Origin: Acidobacteriaceae bacterium
Lineage (GTDB): Bacteria; Acidobacteriota; Terriglobia; Terriglobales; Acidobacteriaceae
Direction of reading: 5' to 3'
Length of the DNA stretch: 36,868 bases
Assembly: GCA_030037705.1 (NCBI GenBank)
Contig: JASHQE010000160.1
Coordinates: 1 to 36,868, forward strand
In this document: in pieces, positions 1 to 7,205 of the stretch
How the letters are laid out: each line of letters starts with the position of its first letter
How positions within the stretch are numbered: position 1 is the first letter of the stretch
Position numbers and translations under genes: made by a program
Notes under the pieces: generated by a model
The model's input: only the letters and a program-made list of their open reading frames with translations
What the model was told of the DNA's origin: nothing
Databases searched by the model: none

Positions 1-2
1 CT

Positions 3-389
3 TATCGCGACGCCGGAACCCTCTGCGTCTACGCTGGCACCTCTGCCGGCAAAGTCCTCGAGGTCGTCGAGCTTATCCTCGCCGAGTTCCGCAAGCTCAA
101 AGAGACCGCGCTCGGCGATGAAGAGCTCACCCGCGCCAAGGATCAGCTCAAGGGCAACATCCTTCTCGGGCTAGAAAGCTCCAACTCACGCATGGCCAAT
201 CTCGCCCGCCAGGAGATGTACTTCCGCCAGTTCTTCACCGTCGACGAGATCATCACCCGCATCGAAGAAGTTACTGCGGAACAGGTGCAGGCCATGGCTC
301 GGCGCCTGTTTGCGACCGAACGCATTGCCGTCACGCTTCTCGGTCCTCTCCAGGGTGTTAAGCTCCACCGCGAGATGCTCGCCTGCTGA
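3..389 (+). CDS. M16-family zinc peptidase, C-terminal fragment (5' end outside window)
   Basis: The reading frame is open from base 3 and ends with TGA at 387-389, giving the last 128 residues of a protein that starts upstream of the window. The sequence (an AGTSAGKVLEVVELILAEF stretch, then an ELTRAKDQLKGN stretch, then a VDEIITRIEEVTAEQVQAMA stretch) matches the closing part of M16 (pitrilysin/processing-peptidase-like) proteins. There, a helix containing 'A(K/R)xQLKG' precedes the typical 'T.EdV..vA...f' ending. The HxxEH zinc site, if present, would be in the missing N-terminal half, so whether this is an active peptidase or a non-catalytic partner cannot be judged. A 6-bp hairpin (TTGCGC/GCGCAA, 484-498) lies about 100 bases downstream but has no T-run. 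Confidence 0.85.
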   Translation, partial: YRDAGTLCVYAGTSAGKVLEVVELILAEFRKLKETALGDEELTRAKDQLKGNILLGLESSNSRMANLARQEMYFRQFFTVDEIITRIEEVTAEQVQAMARRLFATERIAVTLLGPLQGVKLHREMLAC

Positions 390-1167
390 TGCTTGCGTCG
401 CGGCGCAGCGGAAAGTTGCGGTGCGCCCAAGGCTGCAGCGTGTCAAAGCGGGTGGAGGCTTGCGCGGGTGAGGTTCGCGGCGTTTGCGCTGAGCGCAACA
501 GCCGCATTCTCGCTGTGTCGGCTGCATGAGGATGAAAACTTTCATGCGTGACCACTCGCATATGACAAGTGACCGGCGTCACTGACGGCATTCAGTTCTA
601 CGGTGTTCCATACTGAAAAGGCCAGCAAGAGTGAGCAGCGGGGTGCTGGTAATTTTTACGCAAATCCAAGGTAGAAATTGCCGGATGCACGTAAACTTTG
701 CCGGGATGCCCGCAGCGCAAAATTTTCTCCAATTTTTTCGCGAAATAAGTTGTCATTCCAGCATCAGCGTGTCAGTATTGTGCTAGCCTCATCGTTGACT
801 GGTTGCCTGCCGGTCGAAATATTTTTTTGAGCAACAGAGATGGTGATTTCAAGAAGCGGAAAAGCGTCTCAGGATCAACCTCTCGCAAGATCTTGTAAGA
901 GTTAGAAAGCTTCACGTGAAAGAGCTGTACGCGCCTCTACTTCATCGGAAGCCACTTATCAAAGAGGTTCGCTGAGTCGTTCGAAGTAACTCAGGACGAC
1001 CCCCCAAAAAACAAACGTTCCGTTGCTGCTTTCGAAGAGCGCAAAAGGGAGCTGTGTGTGCCGCAGGCGATTCGCGCGGTTTCGCAGTCTTCCGCCAAGC
1101 GCCTCGAAGCGCGGCACGCTTTCGCCCGAGTAAGTAAGGCATCACCATTTTTCTTCAAGGATCTTCG
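390..1167. other. 778-bp intergenic leader upstream of the secreted lectin-like gene
   Basis: No convincing gene was found on either strand. The middle part (about 640-930) is visibly more AT-rich than its surroundings. Small symmetrical sites are present: TTGCGC-tga-GCGCAA (484-498), ATGAAA-ac-TTTCAT (532-545) and the perfect palindrome TTTCGCGAAA (736-745). A TTGTCA at 750-755 could be a -35 box, but the best -10-like hexamer (TATTGT, 776-781) is 20 bases away, so no promoter is called. The length is unusual in a window where most gaps are under 150 bases, so a long 5' UTR, a small RNA or decayed sequence is possible. No known riboswitch consensus was recognised. Confidence 0.4.
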
Positions 1168-2208
1168 ATGAACACGATTACAAAGACTTCTGTTGCTGGT
1201 TGGACGCTTATCGTTTCCGCCATTCCCGCGCTTGCCGGCACAACGATTACAAGTCCCACCAATGGTGAGCAAGTTACCTCGCCTTTTACTCTCAATATGA
1301 CTGCGGATAGCTGCTCTTCTTTGCCGGTGAGCGCGGTCGGCTATTCCATCGACAACGACCCCCAGACATCGGCATGGCCTGCCACGTACATCGATGGCCC
1401 CGTCACCGCACCGCAAGGAGCGCACGTTTTGCACGTAAAGGTGTGGAACTACCAGGGCGGCGTTTGCGTCACCGATGTTTCCATTAATGTAGGAACCAGC
1501 AGCGATGTGGCAGCCAGCAGCGGGCTTTCGGTGGTTCCGTCCGATGCCATCAGTGTCAGCGCCATCCAGATGCTGAGTGATTGGACGGCAATCCATGACG
1601 GCGGCACGTCGGGAACCTCAACCGGCTGGACGGGTCTTCAGAGTTCTCCTTCGCTGAGCGGCAATGCGCGCGAGTTTGCAACCTATTTCACCGATTTTGG
1701 TGGCGAGCGCTACACCGCTCAGTTTTCTGACGATACCCAGGCGCAGAATTTTCTTTACGATGCGTGGGTCTACATCGACGGCTCGGCGAGCGGACTGGCG
1801 AACCTCGAGTTCGATCTGAGCCAGACCATGCCCAACGGCGAGACCGCGCTCATGGGATTCCAGTGCGACGGATGGACAAACACATGGGACTACACCGTGA
1901 ACGGCGGCTCTCCCACGCAGTCGTGGGACACATGGCTGCACTCCTATGCGAGCTGCAATCCGCAGACGTGGGCTCCCAACCAGTGGCATCACCTGCAGAT
2001 CTATAACTCGCATGATTCCTCAGGCTGGGTCACCTATCACTCCGTGTGGCTCGACGGCGTCGAGCAGGATCTCAACATTACCGTCTTTGCCGGATTCGCG
2101 CTCGGATGGGGACCGGCGATTCTCACCAACTTCCAGGTGGATGGCAACCAATCCGGCAACACCTATGCGCAGATCTATCTCGATAACATGACCGTCTATC
2201 GCTGGTAA
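1168..2208 (+). CDS. Secreted protein with Ig-like and concanavalin/LamG-like lectin regions
   Basis: This 346-residue protein has an N-terminal signal peptide (charged start, hydrophobic residues about 9-20, likely cleavage after the ALA at 21-23), so it should be exported. Residues about 25-108 look like a bacterial Ig-like domain: 'ITSPTNGEQVTSPF', with two cysteines (C49 and C100) that could form a disulphide. Residues about 150-346 are rich in Trp, Asn, Gly and aromatic residues and resemble a jelly-roll lectin/LamG-type fold, ending 'YAQIYLDNMTVYRW'. Such two-part secreted proteins recur in acidobacterial genomes, usually without a known substrate; a carbohydrate-binding role is inferred only. 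An AAGGA (about 1158-1162) supports the ATG. It stands alone, behind a long non-coding leader. No catalytic motif is visible. Confidence 0.85.
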   Translation: MNTITKTSVAGWTLIVSAIPALAGTTITSPTNGEQVTSPFTLNMTADSCSSLPVSAVGYSIDNDPQTSAWPATYIDGPVTAPQGAHVLHVKVWNYQGGVCVTDVSINVGTSSDVAASSGLSVVPSDAISVSAIQMLSDWTAIHDGGTSGTSTGWTGLQSSPSLSGNAREFATYFTDFGGERYTAQFSDDTQAQNFLYDAWVYIDGSASGLANLEFDLSQTMPNGETALMGFQCDGWTNTWDYTVNGGSPTQSWDTWLHSYASCNPQTWAPNQWHHLQIYNSHDSSGWVTYHSVWLDGVEQDLNITVFAGFALGWGPAILTNFQVDGNQSGNTYAQIYLDNMTVYRW

Positions 2209-2420
2209 CCGTTTCGAGCATCCCCACGGGCAACTGCTTGTCAATTCCTTGTCCGTGGGGAAACCCTCGCTCCAGCTCCCAATAGTCAATGCACCTGCTC
2301 GGGTGCCCTTTTAAGGCGCATAGTTGTTTTTTGCGTCTGGGAGTGAAACAAACCCGCTCCGCACTCCCGGCCGGCGCATTTCCCGAATCCTCCCCGCCCA
2401 TTGCTCCATCGAAAGGGCAG

Positions 2421-2843
2421 ATGGTCTCGCCAGCAAAACTCCTGGAAGAGCAAGTCGCAGTCTGGCCGCAGGTCTCCGTTGCGCCGCATCGCTTCGGTGG
2501 CCGTGAATTCCGTCTTCAGAAAGCCGAGATCGGCCACGTGCACTTCTGGGGAGATGTCGACATTCCCTTTCCGCGCGCCATCCACGACATTCTCATCGCG
2601 GATGGCCTCGCCCAGCGCCATCGCTGGCTGCCCGACTCCGGCTGGATCACCTTTCACATGGCCGGCCCCGACGGCATCGACCACGCGCTCTGGCTCCTGC
2701 GCCTCTCCTACCTCCGTTACATGTTGAAGACCGCACCCGATCCGAGCCTCACCCTGCAGCACGAAGCCCAACGCCTCAACCTGGGCGAAAAGCTCGTCGC
2801 CGTGCTCGCCCAATTCATCCCATCCCATGTCTGCCCCAATTAA
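2421..2843 (+). CDS. DUF5519 (luciferase-domain-like) family protein
   Basis: This 140-residue protein carries the DUF5519 signature: 'EIGHVHFWGDVDIPFPRAIH' followed by 'LPDSGWITFHM' and a leucine-rich 'ALWLLRLSYLRY' helix. Family members are small cytoplasmic proteins named from weak similarity to a luciferase domain; their function is unknown. The frame stays open upstream to 2289, but the ATG at 2421 has a GAAAGGG site just before it, and the upstream residues (Pro/Ser/Cys-rich) do not look like a domain, so the shorter start is preferred. It lies between two secreted-protein genes and has no evident operon partner. Confidence 0.8.
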   Translation: MVSPAKLLEEQVAVWPQVSVAPHRFGGREFRLQKAEIGHVHFWGDVDIPFPRAIHDILIADGLAQRHRWLPDSGWITFHMAGPDGIDHALWLLRLSYLRYMLKTAPDPSLTLQHEAQRLNLGEKLVAVLAQFIPSHVCPN

Positions 2844-2937
2844 GCACTAAATTGAAACGGCTACCGCAGCACTGACCTGCCAACTCGCCGGCTTGCTAAA
2901 CTCGACGCAAGGCATTTCAAGCCCCAAGGACCCTCCG

Positions 2938-4752
2938 TTGAGACATCGCTGCCGCGCTGCTTTTGCCGTCCTCCTCGTGCTCACTGCGATTCCTGCGCTC
3001 CGTGCGCAGCTCCAGCCGGTTCCGCCGGCGGCGCCTACCACTCTTGAAGACCGACGCAAGGCCCTCAACGATCTCTTTCACGAGTATTGGGAGGCCTATC
3101 TCGAGCGCAATCCGGAGTTCGCATCGACCATCGGCGACACTCGCTACAACGACAAGGTCACCGACAACTCCGTGAAGTCCGTGAACGCCTGGCTGGAGCG
3201 CGAGCAGGGCTGGATGCTGCGCCTCGCGGCGATTGCGCCCGACGGCCTCACCGACCAGGAGAAGCTGAGCCGCGAGCTGCTGCTGCGCGATTTTGCCGAC
3301 GACCAGGAGGTGGCCGAGTTCAAAGAATGGGAGATGCCGGTGAATCAAATGGACGGCATCCAGACCGAGTATCCCGATTTGGTGGCCGAGCTCAGCTTCA
3401 ATACCGTGAAGGACTACGACGACTGGATTGCGCGCCTCCACGCCATCCCCGGCGCCTTCGCACAGGTCATCACCAACATGTCGATCGGCGTGGACGATGG
3501 ACGCGTGCCGCCGAAGTACCTGCTCGAAAAATTGGATGAGCAGGTGAAGCAGATGGCCGCGCAGAAGCCGGAAGACTCGCCGTTTGCATTGCCGCTCAAG
3601 AAGTTTCCGGCATCGATTCCGGCGGCCGAGCAGCAGCGCATCAAAACCGGGATGCTCGATGCGATCGGCAAAGAAGTTCTGCCCGCGTATACACGTTTGG
3701 CGCGCTATCTCGAAGTCAGCTATATCCCGGCCGGGCGCAACGATCCGGGCATCTCGGCGCTGCCGGATGGCGCGAAGTACTACCAGTACCTCATCCGCCA
3801 CATCACCACGACCAACCTGACCGCGGACCAGATTCACCAGATCGGCCTTGATGAGGTCAAGAAGGACGAGGCCGAGATGCTGGCGATTGCCCAGAAGCTG
3901 GGCTTCCAGGATCTGGCCAGCTTTCGCGCCAGCCTCAAGACAAATCCCAAGCTGAAAGCCGCATCAGCCGATGCGCTGCTGGCCGCGTACAAGAGCTATC
4001 TCGGCCCGATGCAGGCCAGGCTGCCCTCGCTTTTTGGTACCTTGCCCAAGGCTCCGTTTGAAGTGGTTCCCGTGCCCGACTACATGGCCAAGACTGCGCC
4101 GCCTGCGTACTACGAGCCGGGCACACCGGACGGCTGCCGTCCGGGGCGTCTGTTTATCGATACCTACAATGCGACGGATCGTAATCTCTACCAGGTCGAA
4201 TCGATCGCCTACCACGAAGGCATTCCCGGCCACCATCTGCAAATCTCTATCGCGCAGGAGCTCCAGGGCATTCCCGAGTTCCGCAAGTACGAGCGCTACA
4301 CGGCCTATACCGAGGGATGGGGGCTCTATGCCGAGCGGCTGGGCAAAGATGTGGGCTTTTACCAGGACCCCTATTCCGATTACGGTCGCCTGGAGGCCGA
4401 CATCTGGCGCGCCATCCGCCTGGTTGTCGACACCGGCGTCCACAGCCAGCATTGGTCCCGTCAGCAGATGGTGGATTTCTTCCATCAGCACTCGAACATC
4501 GATGAGACAAGCATCCAGGCCGAGGTGGATCGCTATATTGCGTGGCCGGGCCAGGCGCTGGCGTACAAGGTAGGGCAGCTCAAGATTCTGGAGCTGCGCG
4601 ACCGGGCGCAAAAGGCGCAGGGCGACCGGTTCGACATCCGCGCGTTCCATGACCAGGTGATCGATGCCGGTGCGTTGCCGCTGGACCTTCTGGAGGCCCG
4701 GATCGATGCGTGGATTGATGCGTGGGTCGCAGACCAGAAGGCCGCGCACTGA
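2938..4752 (+). CDS. Secreted DUF885 family protein (putative metallopeptidase-like)
   Basis: This 604-residue protein belongs to the DUF885 family. The conserved family motifs are 'YHEGIPGHHLQ' (about residue 425) followed by 'YTEGWGLYAERLG'; the His/Glu cluster resembles a gluzincin-type metal site, but the spacing is not a standard HExxH, so peptidase activity is inferred. The chosen start is TTG at 2938. AAGGA lies seven bases upstream, and the resulting N-terminus (MRHRCRAAFAVLLVLTAIPA, then LRAQ) is a clean signal peptide. A TTG at 2893 would add 15 polar residues before it. The mature protein is expected outside the cytoplasmic membrane. Length is typical for the family, about 580-620. 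No linked gene suggests a substrate. Confidence 0.88.
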   Translation: MRHRCRAAFAVLLVLTAIPALRAQLQPVPPAAPTTLEDRRKALNDLFHEYWEAYLERNPEFASTIGDTRYNDKVTDNSVKSVNAWLEREQGWMLRLAAIAPDGLTDQEKLSRELLLRDFADDQEVAEFKEWEMPVNQMDGIQTEYPDLVAELSFNTVKDYDDWIARLHAIPGAFAQVITNMSIGVDDGRVPPKYLLEKLDEQVKQMAAQKPEDSPFALPLKKFPASIPAAEQQRIKTGMLDAIGKEVLPAYTRLARYLEVSYIPAGRNDPGISALPDGAKYYQYLIRHITTTNLTADQIHQIGLDEVKKDEAEMLAIAQKLGFQDLASFRASLKTNPKLKAASADALLAAYKSYLGPMQARLPSLFGTLPKAPFEVVPVPDYMAKTAPPAYYEPGTPDGCRPGRLFIDTYNATDRNLYQVESIAYHEGIPGHHLQISIAQELQGIPEFRKYERYTAYTEGWGLYAERLGKDVGFYQDPYSDYGRLEADIWRAIRLVVDTGVHSQHWSRQQMVDFFHQHSNIDETSIQAEVDRYIAWPGQALAYKVGQLKILELRDRAQKAQGDRFDIRAFHDQVIDAGALPLDLLEARIDAWIDAWVADQKAAH

Positions 4753-4850
4753 GCAGTTAATGCGGAGATTGTCCCTTGCCGCCAAGATGCCCGCGGATGC
4801 AATGAACGGCGCAACCCGTCGCAGGTAACGGCTCAGTTTGAACGCACATT

Positions 4851-4920
4851 CCCCAGGGGCTAAAGCCCGCCATTCATTTGCCGTGATTTTGGCACGACTA
4901 AAGTCATGCCCTGTTACAAA
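4851..4920 (+). repeat. Dispersed repeat, GGGCTAAAGCCC family (copy 1)
   Basis: The element contains GGGGCTAAAGCCC and, about 20 bases on, GGCACGACTAAAGTCATGCC followed by CTGTTACAAA. Both cores can form hairpins with an AA or TAAA loop. A second copy in opposite orientation lies at 11491-11556 inside the nuo operon, and the two agree over both palindromic cores and the CTGTTACAAA tail. Here it sits in the gap between the DUF885 gene and proC. Confidence 0.75.
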
Positions 4921-5019
4921 GCAAATTAAAACTGAGCCACTACTCCGTAGCGCAATCCGTAGATGGATGCGAGTATCCTGAAAGCTGCACCATAACTCTC
5001 ATCCAAGATAAGGAAAAAG

Positions 5020-5874
5020 ATGGCGGAGATAGCTGTTGAGGCGAGTGAAGTCCCTGCACAGTTGCCGAACGTGCGCGTGGCGGTGCTGGGCGCCGGAAAG
5101 ATGGGCGGCATTCTGTTGCAGGCCTTTTTGAAAGACAACCTGTTCGCTCCCGATCAGATCCATGCCACCGTTGCGCATGCCGAGCGAGCGCTTGCTCTGA
5201 GCACCCAATGGGGCGTGGACGTGAGCACGGATAACCTGGAGGCCGCGAAACAGGCCGATCTGATTTTGGTGGGCGTGAAGCCGTTCCAGGTGCCGGAGCT
5301 GATCAAGGAGATTGCGCCCGCGCTGATCCCGGCGAAGACGATCGTCTCATTTGCCGCTTCCGTGAAGACGCGCGCGATTGAAGAGGCTGCGGGCGTCGAT
5401 ATCGGCGTCATCCGCGCCATGCCGAATACGCCTTCGGCGCTCGGCGCCGGCGTGGCGGCGCTGTGCCGCGGGCGATTCGTAACCGAAAAACAGATGGAGC
5501 TCGCTCAGCGCATCTTTGAGACCGTGGGCCGCACGGTGATCGTGGACGAGAAGCACATGGATGCGGTGACCGGGCTTTCCGGTTCCGGGCCCGCGTATCT
5601 TTACATCATTATCGAAGCGCTGGCCGAGGCCGGCGTGAAGGTGGGGTTGCCACGCGATGTAGCCACGCAACTAGCCGCGCAGACGGCGTTTGGCTCGGCC
5701 AAGATGGTGCTCGAAACGGGCTATCATCCGGCGCTGCTCAAGGACGCGGTGACCACTCCTGCGGGCTGCACAATCGACGGAATCCTGGAGCTCGAAGAAG
5801 GCGGATTGCGCGTAACGTTGATCAAGGCCGTCATGCGGGCGACGGAGCGGGCGCGGCAGTTGGCCGCGGGGTGA
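5020..5874 (+). CDS. proC: Pyrroline-5-carboxylate reductase
   Basis: The enzyme performs the last step of proline synthesis, reducing 1-pyrroline-5-carboxylate to L-proline with NAD(P)H in the cytoplasm. The 284-residue protein has an N-terminal Rossmann fold (VAVLGAGKMGGILLQAF, about 19-35) and the family motif 'VIRAMPNTPSALGAG'. It also has the C-terminal dimerisation/active-site segment 'GLSGSGPAYLYIIIEALAEA' and the signature 'TTPAGCTIDGILELEEGGLR'. Length is slightly above the usual 270 because of about 15 extra residues before the Rossmann strand. An AAGGA about nine bases upstream supports the ATG. It appears monocistronic; no other proline gene is adjacent. Confidence 0.96.
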   Translation: MAEIAVEASEVPAQLPNVRVAVLGAGKMGGILLQAFLKDNLFAPDQIHATVAHAERALALSTQWGVDVSTDNLEAAKQADLILVGVKPFQVPELIKEIAPALIPAKTIVSFAASVKTRAIEEAAGVDIGVIRAMPNTPSALGAGVAALCRGRFVTEKQMELAQRIFETVGRTVIVDEKHMDAVTGLSGSGPAYLYIIIEALAEAGVKVGLPRDVATQLAAQTAFGSAKMVLETGYHPALLKDAVTTPAGCTIDGILELEEGGLRVTLIKAVMRATERARQLAAG

Positions 5875-6021
5875 GTCCCGGAATCGGAGACAACGCAGTT
5901 CCGGCTGAACGCCAAGCTTTGCTACGGCATGTAAAATGGCTGTGCTACAACTGTGCCATACCCGATTTGCTTCTTTAATACCCAGAAAATGCATTTCAAT
6001 CTGTGACCCCAAGGAGCACCC

Positions 6022-6807
6022 ATGGCTACATTGGCTCAACTTCAGCAGAACCCACTCTTCCAGCGGCAACAGGCACGCAATGCCGCCGGCGCTAATCAAA
6101 ACGCGCTGAACGCGCTGCGTACGAATCCGCAGCATTTTCTGTCCAACATCCCCGTAACCTGCAGCGCAGGCGCGGGACACGTCACCGCACTCAACATGAA
6201 TTGCGGGTTCTCGTTGAATACAGCGCAGACGGAGTTGAAGATTGGAATCAACGTGAGCGCGGTGGGCTATCCAAACCGGATCACGGTGCCGATACTCGAA
6301 TCGCCGACACGCGGGAGCGCGGGTCCGCAGTTGGCCACCCGGCTCGCCCCGGCGCAGCGTTTCGCCCTCGGCGCGGGCGCTCAATTGTGGATTACCGATC
6401 AGCAATCGGGTTGTACAGTGATTGCGCTTGACTGGGGCGGCAATCAATACTCGCTGTTTCATCTGCTGCCGTATCAGAATGCCGATTTTGGCCGGATGGC
6501 GCGTGCTGTCTTTGCCGTCAGCAGCTCTGCCCGGTCAGGCATCAAGAACTCCTCGCTGCGCACGGAGTCGACTCAAGTGGTGAACGCCTCGATGATCGGC
6601 GGAGCGCAGCCGCAGCGATACATCATGCTGCAATCCCAGCACAACGCCCGCAGGGGCCAGTACATGCAGGTCCTCGGCGTCAATCGCAACGGAGGCTGGG
6701 AGTTCTACCGCCAGATGCAGGGATTCAACGGAGTGGGATTTACCGTCATATCGGTGGAGTTGGCGCCGTGGCGGCCTTGGAATGAGTATTTTTACCATGA
6801 TCTGTGA
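6022..6807 (+). CDS. Unrecognised protein with SGC...His signature; possible CNF/BLF1-like deamidase fold
   Basis: This 261-residue protein matches no family I can name with certainty. The ATG has a strong AAGGAG site (about 6012-6017). There is no signal peptide or membrane segment. The first 35 residues are Gln/Asn/Ala-rich and probably disordered. The rest alternates short strands, consistent with a beta-sandwich. Residues 129-147 read SGCTVIALDWGGNQYSLFH, so Cys131 and His147 are 16 apart after an SGC tripeptide. CNF1-type Rho deamidases and Burkholderia BLF1 use an (L)SGC cysteine and a histidine 12-15 residues later on a beta-sandwich. The match is suggestive, not proof; a papain-like or unrelated fold remains possible. 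Further invariant-looking parts are 'GGWEFYRQMQGFNGVGF' and the Trp-rich C-terminus. No secretion-system gene is adjacent. Confidence 0.8.
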   Translation: MATLAQLQQNPLFQRQQARNAAGANQNALNALRTNPQHFLSNIPVTCSAGAGHVTALNMNCGFSLNTAQTELKIGINVSAVGYPNRITVPILESPTRGSAGPQLATRLAPAQRFALGAGAQLWITDQQSGCTVIALDWGGNQYSLFHLLPYQNADFGRMARAVFAVSSSARSGIKNSSLRTESTQVVNASMIGGAQPQRYIMLQSQHNARRGQYMQVLGVNRNGGWEFYRQMQGFNGVGFTVISVELAPWRPWNEYFYHDL

Positions 6808-7205
6808 GTGACCGGGTAAGTGCGGGCATGGCAGTTGGCGGAGGGGTGAAGAGTCAGGGAAGAGGTTCTTTCAACAAAAAGAAATTGAAAGGATGGAGCG
6901 CGGTTGGCTCGTGCTCTCCCACCCTTCGCACTCTAAACATCGTTGTCATCCTGAGCGAGCCCGAAGGGAGAGTCGAAGGATCTGCGGTTGTCTTTGTAAA
7001 GGCAGCGTGGATTGACCTGAGCCGAGATTGATACGACGTGATGCCCGCCGATTGGAAGCATGCCGGGGCACCCATTGTCGTGCTTGGGTTGAATGTGTTT
7101 TGAATGCTCGCATGTACAATCCCTCTTGGATGCTCTCCCTACAGGGAACGCACGCATTGACAGCAGTTTCACACGAATGTGGTGTGCTGCGTCTTGAGGT
7201 TTCAC
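6808..7205. other. 398-bp intergenic region containing a degenerate dispersed repeat
   Basis: No gene is supported. The central part (6944-7092) is repeat-derived. The last 100 bases before the next gene contain TACAAT at 7115-7120, which could be a -10 box, but the closest TTGAAT (7089-7094) is 20 bases upstream, so the promoter assignment is weak. Confidence 0.5.
6944..7092 (+). repeat. Dispersed 'TGTCATCCTGAGCG ... GGGGCACCC' repeat, degenerate copy
   Basis: The left end (TTGTCATCCTGAGCGAGCCC, then AGAGTCGAAGGATCTGCGG) matches pieces at 28277-28311 and 36843-36860; the GATCTGCGG-type part occurs inverted at about 35990. The right end (GGGGCACCCATTGTCGTGCT then TGGGTTGAAT, 7065-7092) matches the sequence just right of the palindromic element at 36176-36202. 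The inner hairpins seen in the two complete copies are missing here, so it is read as a decayed or partial copy. Confidence 0.6.

Noticed and set aside
750..781. TTGTCA ... TATTGT as a sigma-70 promoter
   Set aside because: Spacer is 20 bases, outside the usual 16-18, and both boxes are imperfect.
840..905. 21-codon frame in the long leader
   Set aside because: No ribosome site and no recognisable sequence; may be chance.
1030..1160. Cyclic-di-GMP (GEMM-type) riboswitch before the secreted protein
   Set aside because: GCGCAAAAGGG looked similar at first, but the second conserved box and pairing were not found.
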